Below, one piece after another: positions 9,992-20,261 of a DNA stretch of 64,000 nucleotides (position 1 is its first letter; each line of letters opens with the position of its first letter). The stretch lies in contig NC_059421.1 in assembly GCF_905220565.1 (NCBI RefSeq), forward strand, positions 9,631,501 through 9,695,500, written 5' to 3'. The stretch is from Melitaea cinxia (taxonomy: Eukaryota > Arthropoda > Insecta > Lepidoptera > Nymphalidae). Both the position numbers and the translations under genes were made by a program. The notes beneath the pieces were generated by a model. It was not told the origin of the DNA. It made no database searches and saw only the letters and a program-made list of their open reading frames with translations.

Positions 9992-10736
9992 CAAAGGAGA
10001 ATGATACGATTCCATACATTCTTGGGCCAAAATGTAATAAAATGAAAATGGTATCAATTAATGCATTTAGGCTTATTGATCCTTCGCTGCAAATTATCTA
10101 TATTTTGGCTATCTGAGAGTGGAGTTATTAGACTTTTTGTAAAAGTGAGGTTATGTTACAATGTCTATAAAAAAACCGATCACTAAGTTATTGTAGCATT
10201 AATGTTTGTTATATTTAGTGAAGACTGTTTGAAAACTCACTACAAATATTGATATACACTTGAAACCATTAATAAATATCAGGAATGGACTAAGAATGCA
10301 TCGGAAAACAGTAAACATGAAACGAGTGACGGACACAGTATTACTGTTAGTCAGCTGTCAAAACTGTCATTAGAAATATGATTTATTTTAAATCGATACG
10401 AAATCGATAATCATTTTGGTTTATGAGATATTAATTGATATTTTCGATATTAATGTAACTTTATTTAAATGCACTTTATTGTTTACAGCTTTAATTGTGC
10501 ATCTAAATATCTTGAGTTAATTAAATGGTGCAAACATTTTCTTTTTGAATTCTGTAATCGATTATAGTTGAATCGATACCCAAATAATTTGATGAAAACT
10601 ATCTTTCTCAATTTTCTCCGCTTCTAGATTCAGACTTGAGCTGATATTTTATATTTTAAAATAAAAAAATATGACCAATTTTTTGAACAATATCTCTACT
10701 CATTACATTTTGGCCCAAAAGTCCCATTCTCCTTTG
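9992..10736. mobile_element. 745-bp terminal-inverted-repeat element
   Basis: Left end CAAAGGAGAATG followed by TTGGGCCAAAATGTAAT (10027-10043); right end, on the minus strand, CAAAGGAGAATGGGAC and TTTTGGGCCAAAATGTAATG. The left arm has about eight extra bases between the two blocks. CAAAGG fits the CARRGG start of hAT ends, but no matching 8-bp target duplication is visible, so the class is uncertain. The interior has no coding frame: MITE-like. Confidence 0.75.
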
Positions 10737-10840
10737 ACATCACTATAATGTAATGAAGCACGATTAACTGATGCGTGGTATTAGATGCGCATAGGTTATA
10801 TGATTTTCAACTGGAATTATTTGTACTTAATAATCATGAC

Positions 10841-11179
10841 GTCGCGTTGGCACAACGGTCACAGCCATGGATTGTACCTGTTGCGCTGGCTGTTGCGGGT
10901 TCGATCCCCGCACATGACAAACATTTGTATTGGCCATACAGGTGTTTGCTGTGGTCTGGGTGTTTGTCCAGTCCTTGTGGGTATCCCCACCGTGCCTCGG
11001 AGAGCACGTTAAGTCGTCGGTCCCGGTTGTTATCATGTACACCTGATAACGATTGTTACTCATAGTAGGGAATATATCCGCCAACCCGCATTGGAGCAGC
11101 GTGGTGGATTAAGCTCTGGTCCTTCTCCTACATTTGGAAAGAGGCTTATGCCCAGTAGTGGGATGTTACAGGCTGAAGC
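10841..11179 (+). mobile_element. SINE-A, full length
   Basis: tRNA-like head with box A (GTCGCGTTGGCACAACGG) and box B (GGTTCGATCCCCGCACATG), body with GTGCCTCGGAGAGCACGTTA, tail GCCCAGTAGTGGGATGTTAC and AGGCTGAAGC. The overlapping 70-96 codon frames are shadows of this repeat. Confidence 0.92.
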
Positions 11180-11629
11180 AAGATAATATCCCATAGGTGT
11201 ATAAATTAATTCGGTCCATTTTTAAAATATGCCTTCAATTGGCATGTGTGTTGTTTAGGGATAGAAAAATACCGTGGTTTCTGAGAGGATTCACGTCTGT
11301 AAATAATATACACATATAAACTTTGCTTAGAGTTTTTTTTTTAATACTTGTGTTTTACTAAGTTAAATTTGTACAAAATTTATTGTAATTTATTGCATTT
11401 CCGGGAGATTTTGCCAAAACCTGATTATTCCATTACAGGCATCACAATTTATACGCTTGAACCGGGTCTTACAAGAAAAGTGACCATTATACGAGGAAAG
11501 ACAACCAAAGCTATTTTCTTAAATGATAGCGTTTGGACTCATGTTGGAGGATTAGTGAAAAATTATTAAATAGCGGATATGAGGTAGGTTTTACCATTCC
11601 CGCTGTGTTTTCCGGACATAATTATCATC
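11180..11629. other. No gene supported; one unplaced 73-codon frame
   Basis: A plus-strand frame at 11348-11569 contains TIYTLEPGLTRKVTIIRG and ends at a normal stop. Its composition is more protein-like than neighbouring frames, but I recognise no family and see no splice structure. Could be a decayed exon or chance. A (CAT)n run sits at 11622-11646, the start of the next repeat. Confidence 0.35.
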
Positions 11630-11835
11630 ATCATCATCATCATCATTAAAGCCTATACCGTCCACTGCTGGACATAGGCCTCCACAAGTTTACGCCAAAA
11701 ATAACGTTAACTCATGTGTGTTGCCATTAGTCACCACGCTGGGCAAGCGGGTTGGTGACAGCAGGGCTGGCTTTGTCGCACCGAAGACGCTGCTGCCCTC
11801 TTCGACCTATGTATTTCAAAGCCAGCAGTTGGATC
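11630..11835 (+). mobile_element. Family D, truncated copy
   Basis: Starts with (CAT)n then AAAGCCTATACCGTCCACTG and stops after AAAGCCAGCAGTTGGAT, missing the CCGTAGCC end. Confidence 0.85.
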
Positions 11836-12320
11836 CGGACATAGCTCTTTAGGATTAGTGGTCGTTCCAATATTCAATGCTGAGGTCAACAGTTCACTTC
11901 TTTCGAAAGTATTTTAAAAAAATTCGGATGTCTTTAAATGAAATATTTTTAGAAATGGAATTCAAAATTAACTGAGAGATGATAGTTAGTAGCATTCATA
12001 CGTTATTTTCAAATTAATACATTTTTTACGCCCAAAAAAAGGGACAGAATTTTAGGCCCAATATAATCGTGTTAATTTTGAAACAAAAAACAACGAACCA
12101 TGTACAATTAACATTTTGGTTGAGGTAGAGCGCAACAAAAACAAAAATATTTTGCTCAAACTTTGAAGCAGCCCAATTGGGTAAGTACCATAACCTTGTA
12201 GAAGATCTTCTAGCATCTAAATAATAATGTGAATAATGAGACAACACAACAAGCACCAGCTTCAGATTAATAAAGGAATCATCAAAATCTGTATACCTAG
12301 CAAAAACTTATTAGAAGAAA
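11836..12320. other. Spacer with decayed family C piece
   Basis: 12118-12260 keeps GAGGTAGAGC, AGCAGCCCAATTGGGTAAGT, CTAAATAATA and GACAACACAAC in family C order. The rest is unassigned AT-rich DNA. Confidence 0.5.
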
Positions 12321-12559
12321 ATAAATAAATATTTACAACATACACGCACGGTCATCTATTCCTAAAGTAAGCAACTTAATGCTTGTGTTATAGGTAACAG
12401 CCGACTGGTATAGCTGCTTTTTTGCGACAAACGTGCATATAAATAATAATATATAAATAAGTATATATATTACACCCAAACTTGGGGTGGGGATCGAACC
12501 CACAACCCCCGGAGCAGAAATCAGGGTCACTATAAAACTGCGCCAACGGGTTAGTCAAT
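12321..12559 (-). mobile_element. SINE-B, inverted copy
   Basis: Tail (ACACGCACGGTCATCTATTC), body (GTTATAGGTAACAGCCGACT), then inverted box B (GGGGATCGAACCCACAACC) and box A (TGCGCCAACGGGTTAGTC). Confidence 0.88.
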
Positions 12560-13300
12560 AAAAAAATAAAAGAAAAAGCAGACTAAATATTTAAAAGTCG
12601 CTAAAAAACCTTTCGTTTGGTCAAATCGTGCTCAACCGCTATTCCCCAACGAACAAAATATGAAAGGCAAGGATTAGTAAACAACAAAAACATTCCAGCG
12701 CCTGACCTCTATCCGATGTTAACAAAAAAATCTAACAATTTCACTTTCGTTCATGTCAAGAGGTCGTTCTAACTTGACTTTGTGTTGTTTTTATCAGCCA
12801 CTAGTGACTGCATGGACTTAGCTGTATCTGGGACATGTTGAGAGCTGTCGTGACTTGTAACTGGATTAAATAATATTTCGATGTGTCAAACCGATTTGTC
12901 ATTTGTGTATAGAGAAGCTTTTAAGGAATAAAAAAAATGTGTATATCCTCTGACATTTGACTGGAATTTACTCTTTAAGAGCGGTTTAAGTGATGTTTAA
13001 GTTTTTTAAAGTTTTGTGAAATGAATACAATTATAGTTCGCGTCGTGTAAAAAAAAAAACGCTGGCCTTCAAGCTACGCAAAGGCGATTTATCGGTCTAT
13101 TTGGTGGTATGAGGTAGGGGGCAGGGTGTGTGTATCACGCGCCGCATGCTTGCCGGTGTGCTATTGGTTGGACAGTTCAACGTCGACTCAAAATACTATC
13201 GCGCACAAAAGTTTTAAATTACGAAATAGTACGATCTTATTTTTGTCTTACCCACACATTAGGGATTCTAAACATTCCTTGAATATCATATCAAAAATTG
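12560..13300. other. No gene seen
   Basis: Mixed-composition sequence. A 70-codon plus frame at 13126-13338 runs into the tRNA-like element and is not credible. 13240-13300 already belongs to the flank of that element (CCCACACATTAGGGATTCTA). Confidence 0.5.
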
Positions 13301-13302
13301 AC

Positions 13303-13374
13303 CGCTCCAGCGGGACTCGAACCCGCGTCTCCGACTGACCGTGTCGGCGCTCCAGCCAATTAAGCTATGGAACG
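13303..13374 (-). tRNA. tRNA-like sequence in a dispersed inverted-repeat unit
   Basis: Minus-strand 72-mer folding as a tRNA: acceptor CGTTCCA / TGGAGCG, T-arm GCGGG-TTCGAGT-CCCGC, anticodon stem CCGAC / GTCGG, D-arm TAGCTTAATTGGCTGGAGC slightly degraded here. The 7-base anticodon loop ACGGTCA would give anticodon GGT, but position 33 is C, not the near-universal U. Flanks are inverted copies of ATCATATCAAAAATT. Copies at 18991, 33582 and 33877 share the flanks, so this is a repeat and not a normal tRNA gene. Confidence 0.65.
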
Positions 13375-13482
13375 ATGTACCCGCCAGAGCGAAATTCTTG
13401 ATATGATGATTTTTTATTTACGTTTGTTTTTCCAGTTTCTTTCAGCATTCTTTTTACATGACGCTAGTTATATAATATAACT

Positions 13483-13700
13483 GACTAGCCCGTTGACGCA
13501 GTTTGTAGTGGCCCTGCTTTCTGCTTCCCGGGTTGTGGCTTCGATTTCCACCTGAGTCTGGGTATATTTGTATTTATATAGGTATTATTTCCATGTAGAT
13601 TTATAACAAATATTAGCTATATCAGCTGTTACCTATGACACGAGCATTAAGTTGCTTATCTTAGTAACAGACGAGTATGTGTGAATGTTATAAGATATAA
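13483..13700 (+). mobile_element. SINE-B copy
   Basis: GACTAGCCCGTTGACGCAG head, degenerate box B (GGCTTCGATTTCC), body AGCTGTTACCTATGACACGA and AACAGACGAGTATGTGTG. Decayed relative to 51023. Confidence 0.85.
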
Positions 13701-13849
13701 AAATAATTAAGAAAAAAATATGTAAATTGACGATCTCGTATCGATGTCTTATAGGCTGATATATTATTATACCTGTATCTTACATAAACAGTTAAAAAAG
13801 CTGTAAAGCATCACTATCAGCGACTAAGCGCCAGCATCAGTTGTTTCAG

Positions 13850-14040
13850 ACAAGTCAAGTGTTAGTCTATAAACGTTTGCAACACCAGCAGCATCTCAAG
13901 CGCGTTGCCGACCCTACCTGACCTTCTCTTGGAGCTTTGGCCACCTTACTGACCACAGGAACACAATTTGAGAGCAGTATTATCAAGCTATGATCTTCTG
14001 TAAAGCAGAACTACTTCTCCAGATGAGCTGATTCTATATC
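13850..14040 (-). mobile_element. Family C, inverted decayed copy
   Basis: Keeps GCAACACCAGCAGCATCTCA, GCGTTGCCGACCCTACC, CTTACTGACCACAGGAACAC, GCAGTATTATC in inverted family C order; ends diffuse. Confidence 0.75.
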
Positions 14041-14306
14041 TTCTAATCACCACAATCCAAAAGATTTTATAAACAATGGCCTCCATCATGGTCACCCTAC
14101 TCTCCGCAAACAGTATCAATCAATTCAGTAATGACGCCACAGGTCGGTAACAGACAGCGCTCCGGATAAGCACCTCTGATAGTTGTGTTCGACGTCTAGT
14201 ATCCTGTAGATGGATTAGTTTATAGAAACTTATTTTATCCTATTTTAGTTTATGAACAACTTGACGAAGCATACGTGAGTACCGCGTTGTTATAGTTTGA
14301 TTTTTT
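14041..14306. other. Short unassigned spacer
   Basis: No frame or repeat recognised. Confidence 0.5.
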
Positions 14307-14320
14307 ACGGTTCGAATCTT

Positions 14321-14809
14321 TTTTTTTTGATTCAGAGGAAATCCCTCATGGATACCTCCAGCCCCGAGAGAGTTGGAGACTGGAGGGTATGTCCGATTCG
14401 CACGAACTAAAACCTCTGGGGTGTTCCTTCGCTCACCTGGGGTGGGATCACGGGGACGCTAAGCACTTCCGCGATCCCGCCGGTGTTGCCCAATTAGGGC
14501 CCGTCACCAAAATCGACCTCCGAGAGGCTCCCTCGAACACTAAGGTTGCCTCGCTCATCGGGACTGTGAAATGCGGACGATAAATCCCTCGGTATATCAC
14601 CCGCTGGTCCGGCGTCCGGCAGGTTGGCTAGGTAAGCCCTGCGTCGCCGACCGCGCCTTCCGCGACGACTTGGGAGCGAGTTTAGATCCAGTTCCCGCTC
14701 CCGCTCAGCCACTTCCTTCCGCAGCATTACGGCACTGCAGCAGGTGGAGACTGCATCCCAGCTTTCCTTACTGCCAACCATGACCACAATCAAGACCGAC
14801 AGTGAGAGA
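14321..14809 (-). mobile_element. 5'-truncated R1-type LINE 3' end with 14-bp target duplication
   Basis: ACGGTTCGAATCTT is repeated exactly at 14307-14320 and 14810-14823. Between them lies a GC-rich insert whose minus strand ends in a poly(A) (the T-run at 14319-14328), the structure of a 5'-truncated non-LTR insertion. The minus-strand frame from about 14809 to 14494 reads ESWDAVSTCCSAVMLRKEVA then a basic RRGRRGRRRR run, like the C-terminus of the second ORF in R1-clade LINEs, followed by a GC-rich 3' UTR containing CTGGAGGTATCCATGAGGG. Clade call from memory of family features; insertion structure is directly visible. Confidence 0.8.
14494..14809 (-). pseudogene. LINE ORF2 C-terminus (truncated)
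   Basis: About 105 codons open from the insertion's 5' break to the stop at 14494. It carries an amphipathic segment (VMLRKEVAERERELDL) and an arginine-rich stretch. No reverse transcriptase motif survives. The bases upstream of 14810 belong to the flank, so the frame's apparent Met at 14874 is not native. Confidence 0.65.
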
Positions 14810-14939
14810 ACGGTTCGAATCTTGCTTTTAATGTTTCTATAAAATGTAACATGGTGTTTATTTAAACTATACAATTATCAGTAAGTTTTCTAAAGCAGAA
14901 AAATATTTAGATAATCAACAAAGCTCGTGTACTATCGAT

Positions 14940-15155
14940 TTAAAACGAAATAAAAAAATCACAAGCCTTTCTAACCGATATCAAAAAACTCAAGAATTAA
15001 TAATTAGATCTCAAATTTAAATGTAACAGGATAAGCACCAGCTTTTGAATAAGAATGAATCATCTCACACACACGCACACACACACACACACACATACAC
15101 ACATAAAAAATACAGTCGAATTCCTGCTGCTTTTTTTGATGTTGATTAAAAATTA
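14940..15155 (-). repeat. Decayed family E with a (CA)n microsatellite
   Basis: Words such as CCGATATCAAAAA, TTAGATCTCAAATTTAAATG and ACAGTCGAATTC follow inverted family E order. A (CA)n run lies at about 15065-15103. Confidence 0.5.
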
Positions 15156-15429
15156 TCTCTGCCCCACAAAGAAACTCGCGGCTTACTGTTAAGTATATTA
15201 ATAAGAAACGTATTATAAAATTTTCTTCTCCACTTAATATTTGAATAATAAAATGATTCATTTCCTCTTTCATGAATAAATGATTAAAAAACATTCTTTA
15301 TTAAAGTCTTCAGAAAGTCACTGTCTTTCGTAGATATTAGATTTTATTAATAAAATTTGAATTTTTAAAAAGGTTAATGAATTGAAATTTTGTTGTATAA
15401 ACGTCTATTAATTCATAACTACAGTTTAA

Positions 15430-15742
15430 TCGAATATATAAAATTCTCGTGTCGCGGTGTTTGTAGTTAAACTCCTCCGAAATGACTTGACCGATTCTCA
15501 TGAAATTTTGTGTGCATATTGGGTAGGAATGAGAATCGAACAACACTATTTTTCATCCCCTAAATGTTAAGGGTAGTCCACCCCTAAATTTTTTTTAATT
15601 TTTAGATAAATTATTTATTTTTTTATTTTATTATGATTCGGCGTTGAAAAATACATTCAACCCTAAATTTTCACCTTTCTACCACCAACCCCTATTTTTA
15701 AATAGCGTGTAGCGGCAAGACAACGTTTGCCGAGTCAGCTAG
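15430..15742 (+). mobile_element. Family F Helitron-like element
   Basis: Sits between A (15429) and T (15743), begins TCGAATATATAAAATTCTCG and ends GTCAGCTAG. TC start, CTAG end and A/T target without duplication are Helitron features. No protein. Same ends at 36416-36620 and 54975-55176. Confidence 0.8.
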
Positions 15743-15844
15743 TTACTCGTAACTATATTTTTAAGTTATGCAAAAAACACGTCGAAATGATTTTGAGATG
15801 GAAATCCAAAGTAGCCAAATACTCGGGTCACGTCAATCAGTACT

Positions 15845-16195
15845 TTTAATTATACTTGTGATCGTCAACGGGTCGAAATTCGACCATAATTAAAAATTTA
15901 AATTAAAGAAAACAAAAAAAAATGAAAATAAAGAACCTTTTTTATAACTTTTCAATGTGACTACCGACTTTGACAATCAACAAAAGAGTATAATATGCGT
16001 GTATGTGTCAAATACAATATAGTGTGTGAATTTTTTTAATATTAACTTAATATATTTTTATGCATAATTTAAAAAAAAATTAGCATTCTGCACTCTTCCT
16101 CTATATAAACTATAAGTGTACGCAATTTCATACTCCTCAAGGAACTAAAAAGGGGTACAAAGTTTTTGCTTCACGTATTAATATATAGATTAAGC
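15845..16195 (+). repeat. Family J repeat, copy 1
   Basis: Runs from GGGTCGAAATTCGACCATAA to GGGGTACAAAGTTTTTGCTT. The same words occur inverted at 59660-59955. Non-coding, moderately diverged. Confidence 0.75.
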
Positions 16196-16466
16196 ACGGT
16201 AAGAAACTGCGTCAGCACATACTGATATAATTATGATAGAATTTACACATAAATCTTCATAAGACTAATTATATCCTCTACAGATTTAATAGAAAAAAAA
16301 GTAAGACTCACAGGACTATCCAAAATGTATATAAATTTTACAATTAATCTGAATCGTGGCTCAACACAACAATACAACTACAATACAATACAACTTTATA
16401 CTACAAAACGTAACACAGCGACATCTATTGATTCAATAAAAAAAACAAAAAAAATCTACGTTCAAA

Positions 16467-16810
16467 CGCTTTAGCCTGTAATATCCCACTTGTAGGCATG
16501 GGCCTCTTTGCCTTCGTAGGAGAAGGATCAGAGCTTAATCCACCACGCTGCTCCAATGCGGGTTGGCGAATATATTCCCTACTATAAGTAACGAGCGCTA
16601 TCAGGTGTACATGATAACAACCGGGGCCGACGGCTTTACGTGTTCTCCGAGGCACGGTGGGGAGACCCACAAGGACTGCACAAACACCCAGACCATGGCA
16701 AACACCTGTATGGCAAATACAAATGGTTGTCATGTGCGGGATCGAACCCGCAACCACCAGCGCAACAGGCACAATCCATGGCTGTGACCATTGCGCCAGC
16801 GGCGTCACAC
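16467..16810 (-). mobile_element. SINE-A, full length, 9-bp target duplication
   Basis: Inverted SINE-A with complete tail (TAGCCTGTAATATCCCACTT) and head (CCATTGCGCCAGCGGCG). ACGTTCAAA flanks it at 16458-16466 and 16811-16819, a clean target-site duplication. Confidence 0.93.
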
Positions 16811-16819
16811 ACGTTCAAA

Positions 16820-17674
16820 GTTGGGAACGAAAACCTAGTGAAAAGCGTATCAAATATGGACCCTAAAATATTCATAATTATATATAAAATCTAAAATGAA
16901 AATCAATTTCGTAAAACAATATTATCGTTTTTAGATGAAAAATATAATTTCCTTGTGAAAATATGACTAAAACCGTATATCAATTTGAATCCCAATAGAG
17001 TGTCAAGAAATAATGATATCTTTGTTTGTTTTTCTGGAAAAAGGGCATAAGTCAATATTATTAAAAAATATAAGTCAATTTTTTTTATTTAAAATTATAA
17101 TAAAATATACAAAATAAAATAGAATAAATTTTATTGGAAACAAACACTGCTTACATAAGATAAAATTCAACAATATTGGATCCTAATACTAAACTACAAA
17201 GCTATACGCGAAAATGGCGCGAACTCATTGGTGACCGCAGGGCTGGCTTTGTCGCACCGAAGACGCTATACACAAAAATATAAATAAAAAAATGAATTTG
17301 TAATGTCATCAATAGGACGCCTTTAATTTACTACTTGTGGTTCATCTACCTGTTCCTGTGATGAGTAATATGACCAGAGCTCCTGGGGGGATTGGGAGTT
17401 TTTCATTTTCGTTTCATCGAGATCGTTTCTAAAGAAGTTCAACTACAAAAAAATATATTTTTTTTAAGTTACCCCACTTCGCCCGAGCGCCGCACCGCTT
17501 ATAGGTCTCATTAAGCAATATTTCCAGCCGATTCATTACGGGACAATTGAAATTGCTTTTATTGTTACGAAAAACCTTATTTTAAATTCAACGAGAGGAG
17601 AATGCATTTCATGTGTATGAATTGTATGAATTATACTCTGCTTTATTATTTATTTACATTGTATTATGTGAGTA
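16820..17674. other. Spacer with family D and C scraps
   Basis: 17216-17272 is a family D scrap (TTGGTGACCGCAGGGCTGGC) and 17348-17395 a family C scrap (GACCAGAGCTCCTGGGGGGA). No gene. Confidence 0.6.
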
Positions 17675-17945
17675 GACCGCTCTGGTGTAGTGGTGCGAGT
17701 AATCGCCTAAAATACCGACGGTTTACGGGTTCAATCCCGCTTGGGATGGATATTTGTATTTCTACTGATATTTCTTTCCGGTTTGATGTCTGTCCTTGTG
17801 GGTCCTTATCGTGCCTCGGAGAGTACGTTAAGCCATCGGTCGCGGTTATTATCATAAATACCTGATAGCGATTTTTGATCATAATAGGGAATATATCCGC
17901 CAACCCGCAGTGGAGCAGCGTGGTGGATTAAGCTAATCCTTCTAG
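17675..17945 (+). mobile_element. SINE-A body with a different tRNA-like head (head B)
   Basis: The head GACCGCTCTGGTGTAGTGGT, GGTTTACGGGTTCAATCCCG is unlike the SINE-A head, but from GTGCCTCGGAGAG onward the body is SINE-A (GCCGTCGG-like, GGGAATATATCCGCCAACCC, GGAGCAGCGTGGTGGATTAA). It is cut before the usual tail. Confidence 0.85.
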
Positions 17946-18435
17946 ATCGAGAAAGACAAAAATATTTCAATTCGAACCAACGCAGGCTAGTGCCTAGAAA
18001 TAATGTACAAACAAATAAACAGTATAGATTTAAGCATGCGTATTTACTATCTTTTTCTTGTCTTCAATATCCAAGTTCCATTGTATTTCTTAAATTTCAC
18101 AATTCATAGAAAGTTCGCATCTGCTTAACAGTTAAATGAGTAAGACAGTCTTCGACAAAATACACAACACCATTTATTTTATAGTAGTAGGTTAATTCTA
18201 AATTCAAAACACAGCGCTAAAATAGAGTAAAATTGTAAACAATTTTCAAACTCCATTCCGCTAATTACTCGTTGGGCAACTTTTTTCATTAACAAAATGA
18301 GACATTATCTAAAGGGACTCCATCAATCCGTGACGTAGTCGCTTGAAAATACTGCCTGGGTAGAGGTTAACTTTTGACTTTATATTTTATTTTTCATGAC
18401 CTCAATCATGGGATCAAGTTTAGAATATAACAGCC
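17946..18435. other. No gene seen
   Basis: AT-rich spacer without recognised repeats. Confidence 0.55.
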
Positions 18436-18750
18436 TTCTTTAAACCTAATATTAAAAAAAAAAAAAAACGAGTGTGCTTGAGACCGTGTGTGAGACCACG
18501 TGACTGAAGTAAGACTTCGTTAGCTCTCACAAATAGAGAAAGAAAATGTGTGCATCTTTCTCTTGACCCTATAGTAACGTACAAAACGTAACTCTCTCCC
18601 TGTCTATCTTTACTAACTTATTCTCGTATGTCCTTCTCAACTTCGGTTCGTCTCGCCAGATCTCACTTTTTGTAACGCTCTCGTCACGCATTCACCAACT
18701 TACTTCCCAAGTTAAGCGTGCGTAGAGAAGTCTACTTCAAAAATAATAAA
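18436..18750 (+). repeat. Family H repeat, copy 1
   Basis: Shares with 50100-50320 the ordered words ACGAGTGTGCTT/ACGAGCGTGCTT, AACGTAACTC, TATCTTTACTAACTTAT-like, CTCAACTTC, TTTTTGTAACGCTCTCG and AAGCGTGCGTA/AAGCGCGCGTA. Confidence 0.75.
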
Positions 18751-18764
18751 TAGACGCTTGACTC

Positions 18765-18898
18765 AACGGCCCCTAGGATTTTCTCCTGTGTCGGGGGTCT
18801 GAAAACACAATGCCCAAGCACAAACGCTCAGACCACTACAAACATCTGAATGGACAATACGAATGTTTGTCATGTGTGGGGATCGAAGCCGTTTTATA
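18765..18898 (-). repeat. SINE-A-type head with alternative tail
   Basis: Inverted fragment: ATGTTTGTCATGTGTGGGGA and TCGAAGCC are the SINE-A box B region, but the other end is CCTGTGTCGGGGGTCTGAAA rather than the usual body. The same alternative tail occurs at 20060-20260 and alone at 45840-45905. Confidence 0.7.
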
Positions 18899-18990
18899 GT
18901 AAAATAAAAAATTAAATTTAGTACATATATTTTTTACTTCCATCAATCTCTATATTTTAAACATTTTTGAACATCATATCAAAAGTCGAC

Positions 18991-19062
18991 CGCTCCAGCG
19001 GGGATGGAACCAGCGTCTCCGACTGACCGTGTCGGCGCTGTAGCCAATTAAGCTATGGAACG
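18991..19062 (-). tRNA. tRNA-like sequence, mutated copy
   Basis: Same unit as 13303-13374 with the same inverted flanks (ATCATATCAAAAGTCGACC / CGAAATTTTTGATATGATG). Acceptor pairs are kept, but the T-arm (GGGGATGGAACCAGC, inverted) has lost pairing and the loop consensus. Probably dead. Confidence 0.6.
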
Positions 19063-19270
19063 ATGTACCCGCTAGATCGAAATTTTTGATATGATGATTT
19101 TTATATTCGGTTTAAGCGAAACATTATATATTTTGTTAAAAATCGTATGAGCTTTTAAGGATATAATTACGATAGAGCAATTTTGCTCGTTTACTAGTAC
19201 GAAATTTACCTTCTAATAATAATAATAATGTTAAAGAATCAACTACATAAATGTATAAGAGATGTTTAAC

Positions 19271-19541
19271 TGAGGTAGGGCACAGCAGGAATTTCCTGCT
19301 CAAAATATGGAGCAGCCCGACTGGGGAAGTACCTCGACCTTTCAGAAAATCACAGCTAAATAATACTGTTTTTAAACAGTATTGTGTTCCTGTTGGTGAG
19401 TAAGGTAACCAGAGCTCCTGGGGGGATTGGGGATTGGGTCGGCAACGCGCTTGCGATGCTTCTGGTGTTGCAGGTGTCTATAAGCGGTAATCTCTTACCA
19501 TCAGGTGAGCCGTAGGCTTGTTTGCCGACCTAGTGATATAA
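19271..19541 (+). mobile_element. Family C element, well preserved
   Basis: TGAGGTAGGGCACAGCAGGA through GTTCCTGTTGGTGAGTAAGG and GGTCGGCAACGCGCTTGCG to TTTGCCGACCTAGTGATATA. Its A-rich end abuts the inverted-repeat element that follows. Confidence 0.9.
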
Positions 19542-20041
19542 AAATAAAATAATTTTTAACAAAAAATCCGACTTCAAAAAGGAAACTAAAAAGTAAAAAA
19601 TAAATTTACTTAGTACAAAGTAATTTGTATTTTGATTTAGTTAATCAGAAATGATTAAATAAATATTTTATAATTTTGGAGTCGGTGCCAAGTAAAACAA
19701 TAACTACTCTAGTATCTACTCATAAGTTGTATTCAGTTGTCTTTCATAATTGGTTTCATTGACTATTAGGCTGAATACTGTTATTATTCTGTTATTGTTT
19801 TGACATATCTAATAATATTTTTTGTACTTGTTTGTTGTGTGTGTGATGTTTGTATTTGTTATTGTAGCCAGGTTGTTTTAGTATATACTTGGCACCAACT
19901 TCAAAATTATAAAATATTTATTTAATAATTTCTGATTAACTAAATCAAAATACGAATTACTTTGTACTAAGTAAATTTATTTTTTACTTTTTAGTTTCCT
20001 TTTTGAAGTCGGTTTTTTTTTGTTAAAAATTATTTTATTTT
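19542..20041. mobile_element. Inverted-repeat element with ~153-bp arms
   Basis: 19542-19694 is the reverse complement of 19887-20041 with few differences. The arms start AAAATAATTTTTAAC and GACTTCAAAAAGGAAACTAA and end GGTGCCAAGTA. A 190-bp T/G-rich interior has no frame. The outer GACTTC word resembles the family E end, but the rest does not match. Likely a MITE or foldback. Confidence 0.88.
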
Positions 20042-20059
20042 ACAATTTTTAGTGATGGG

Positions 20060-20260
20060 TAGACCTAACAAGGATGCTCTTTCTCTTATGTCGGGGGTTC
20101 GGAAACATACACAATACACAAGCACAAACACCCAGATCATGACAAACATCTATATGGCCAATACAAATGTCTGTCGTGCGCGGGGATTGAACCCACTAAC
20201 GCCAGCGCAACAGCCGGTGCTGTGACCGCTGCGCTAACGCGTCGACATACTATGAGTAAA
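20060..20260 (-). mobile_element. SINE-A head with alternative tail (inverted)
   Basis: Head ends at about 20250 (GCGCTAACGCG, inverted box A); box B region GGGGATTGAACCCAC; then AATACAAATGTCTGTCGTG and the alternative tail TCTTATGTCGGGGGTTCGG. Confidence 0.75.
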
Positions 20261-20261
20261 G

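Noticed and set aside
10841..10915. Functional tRNA gene at SINE-A heads
   Set aside because: Only box A and box B regions are tRNA-like; acceptor and anticodon stems do not pair and the sequence continues into a SINE body.
16425..16808. 127-codon minus frame and several overlapping frames
   Set aside because: They translate a SINE-A copy; equivalent frames appear at every SINE-A and are not conserved as protein.
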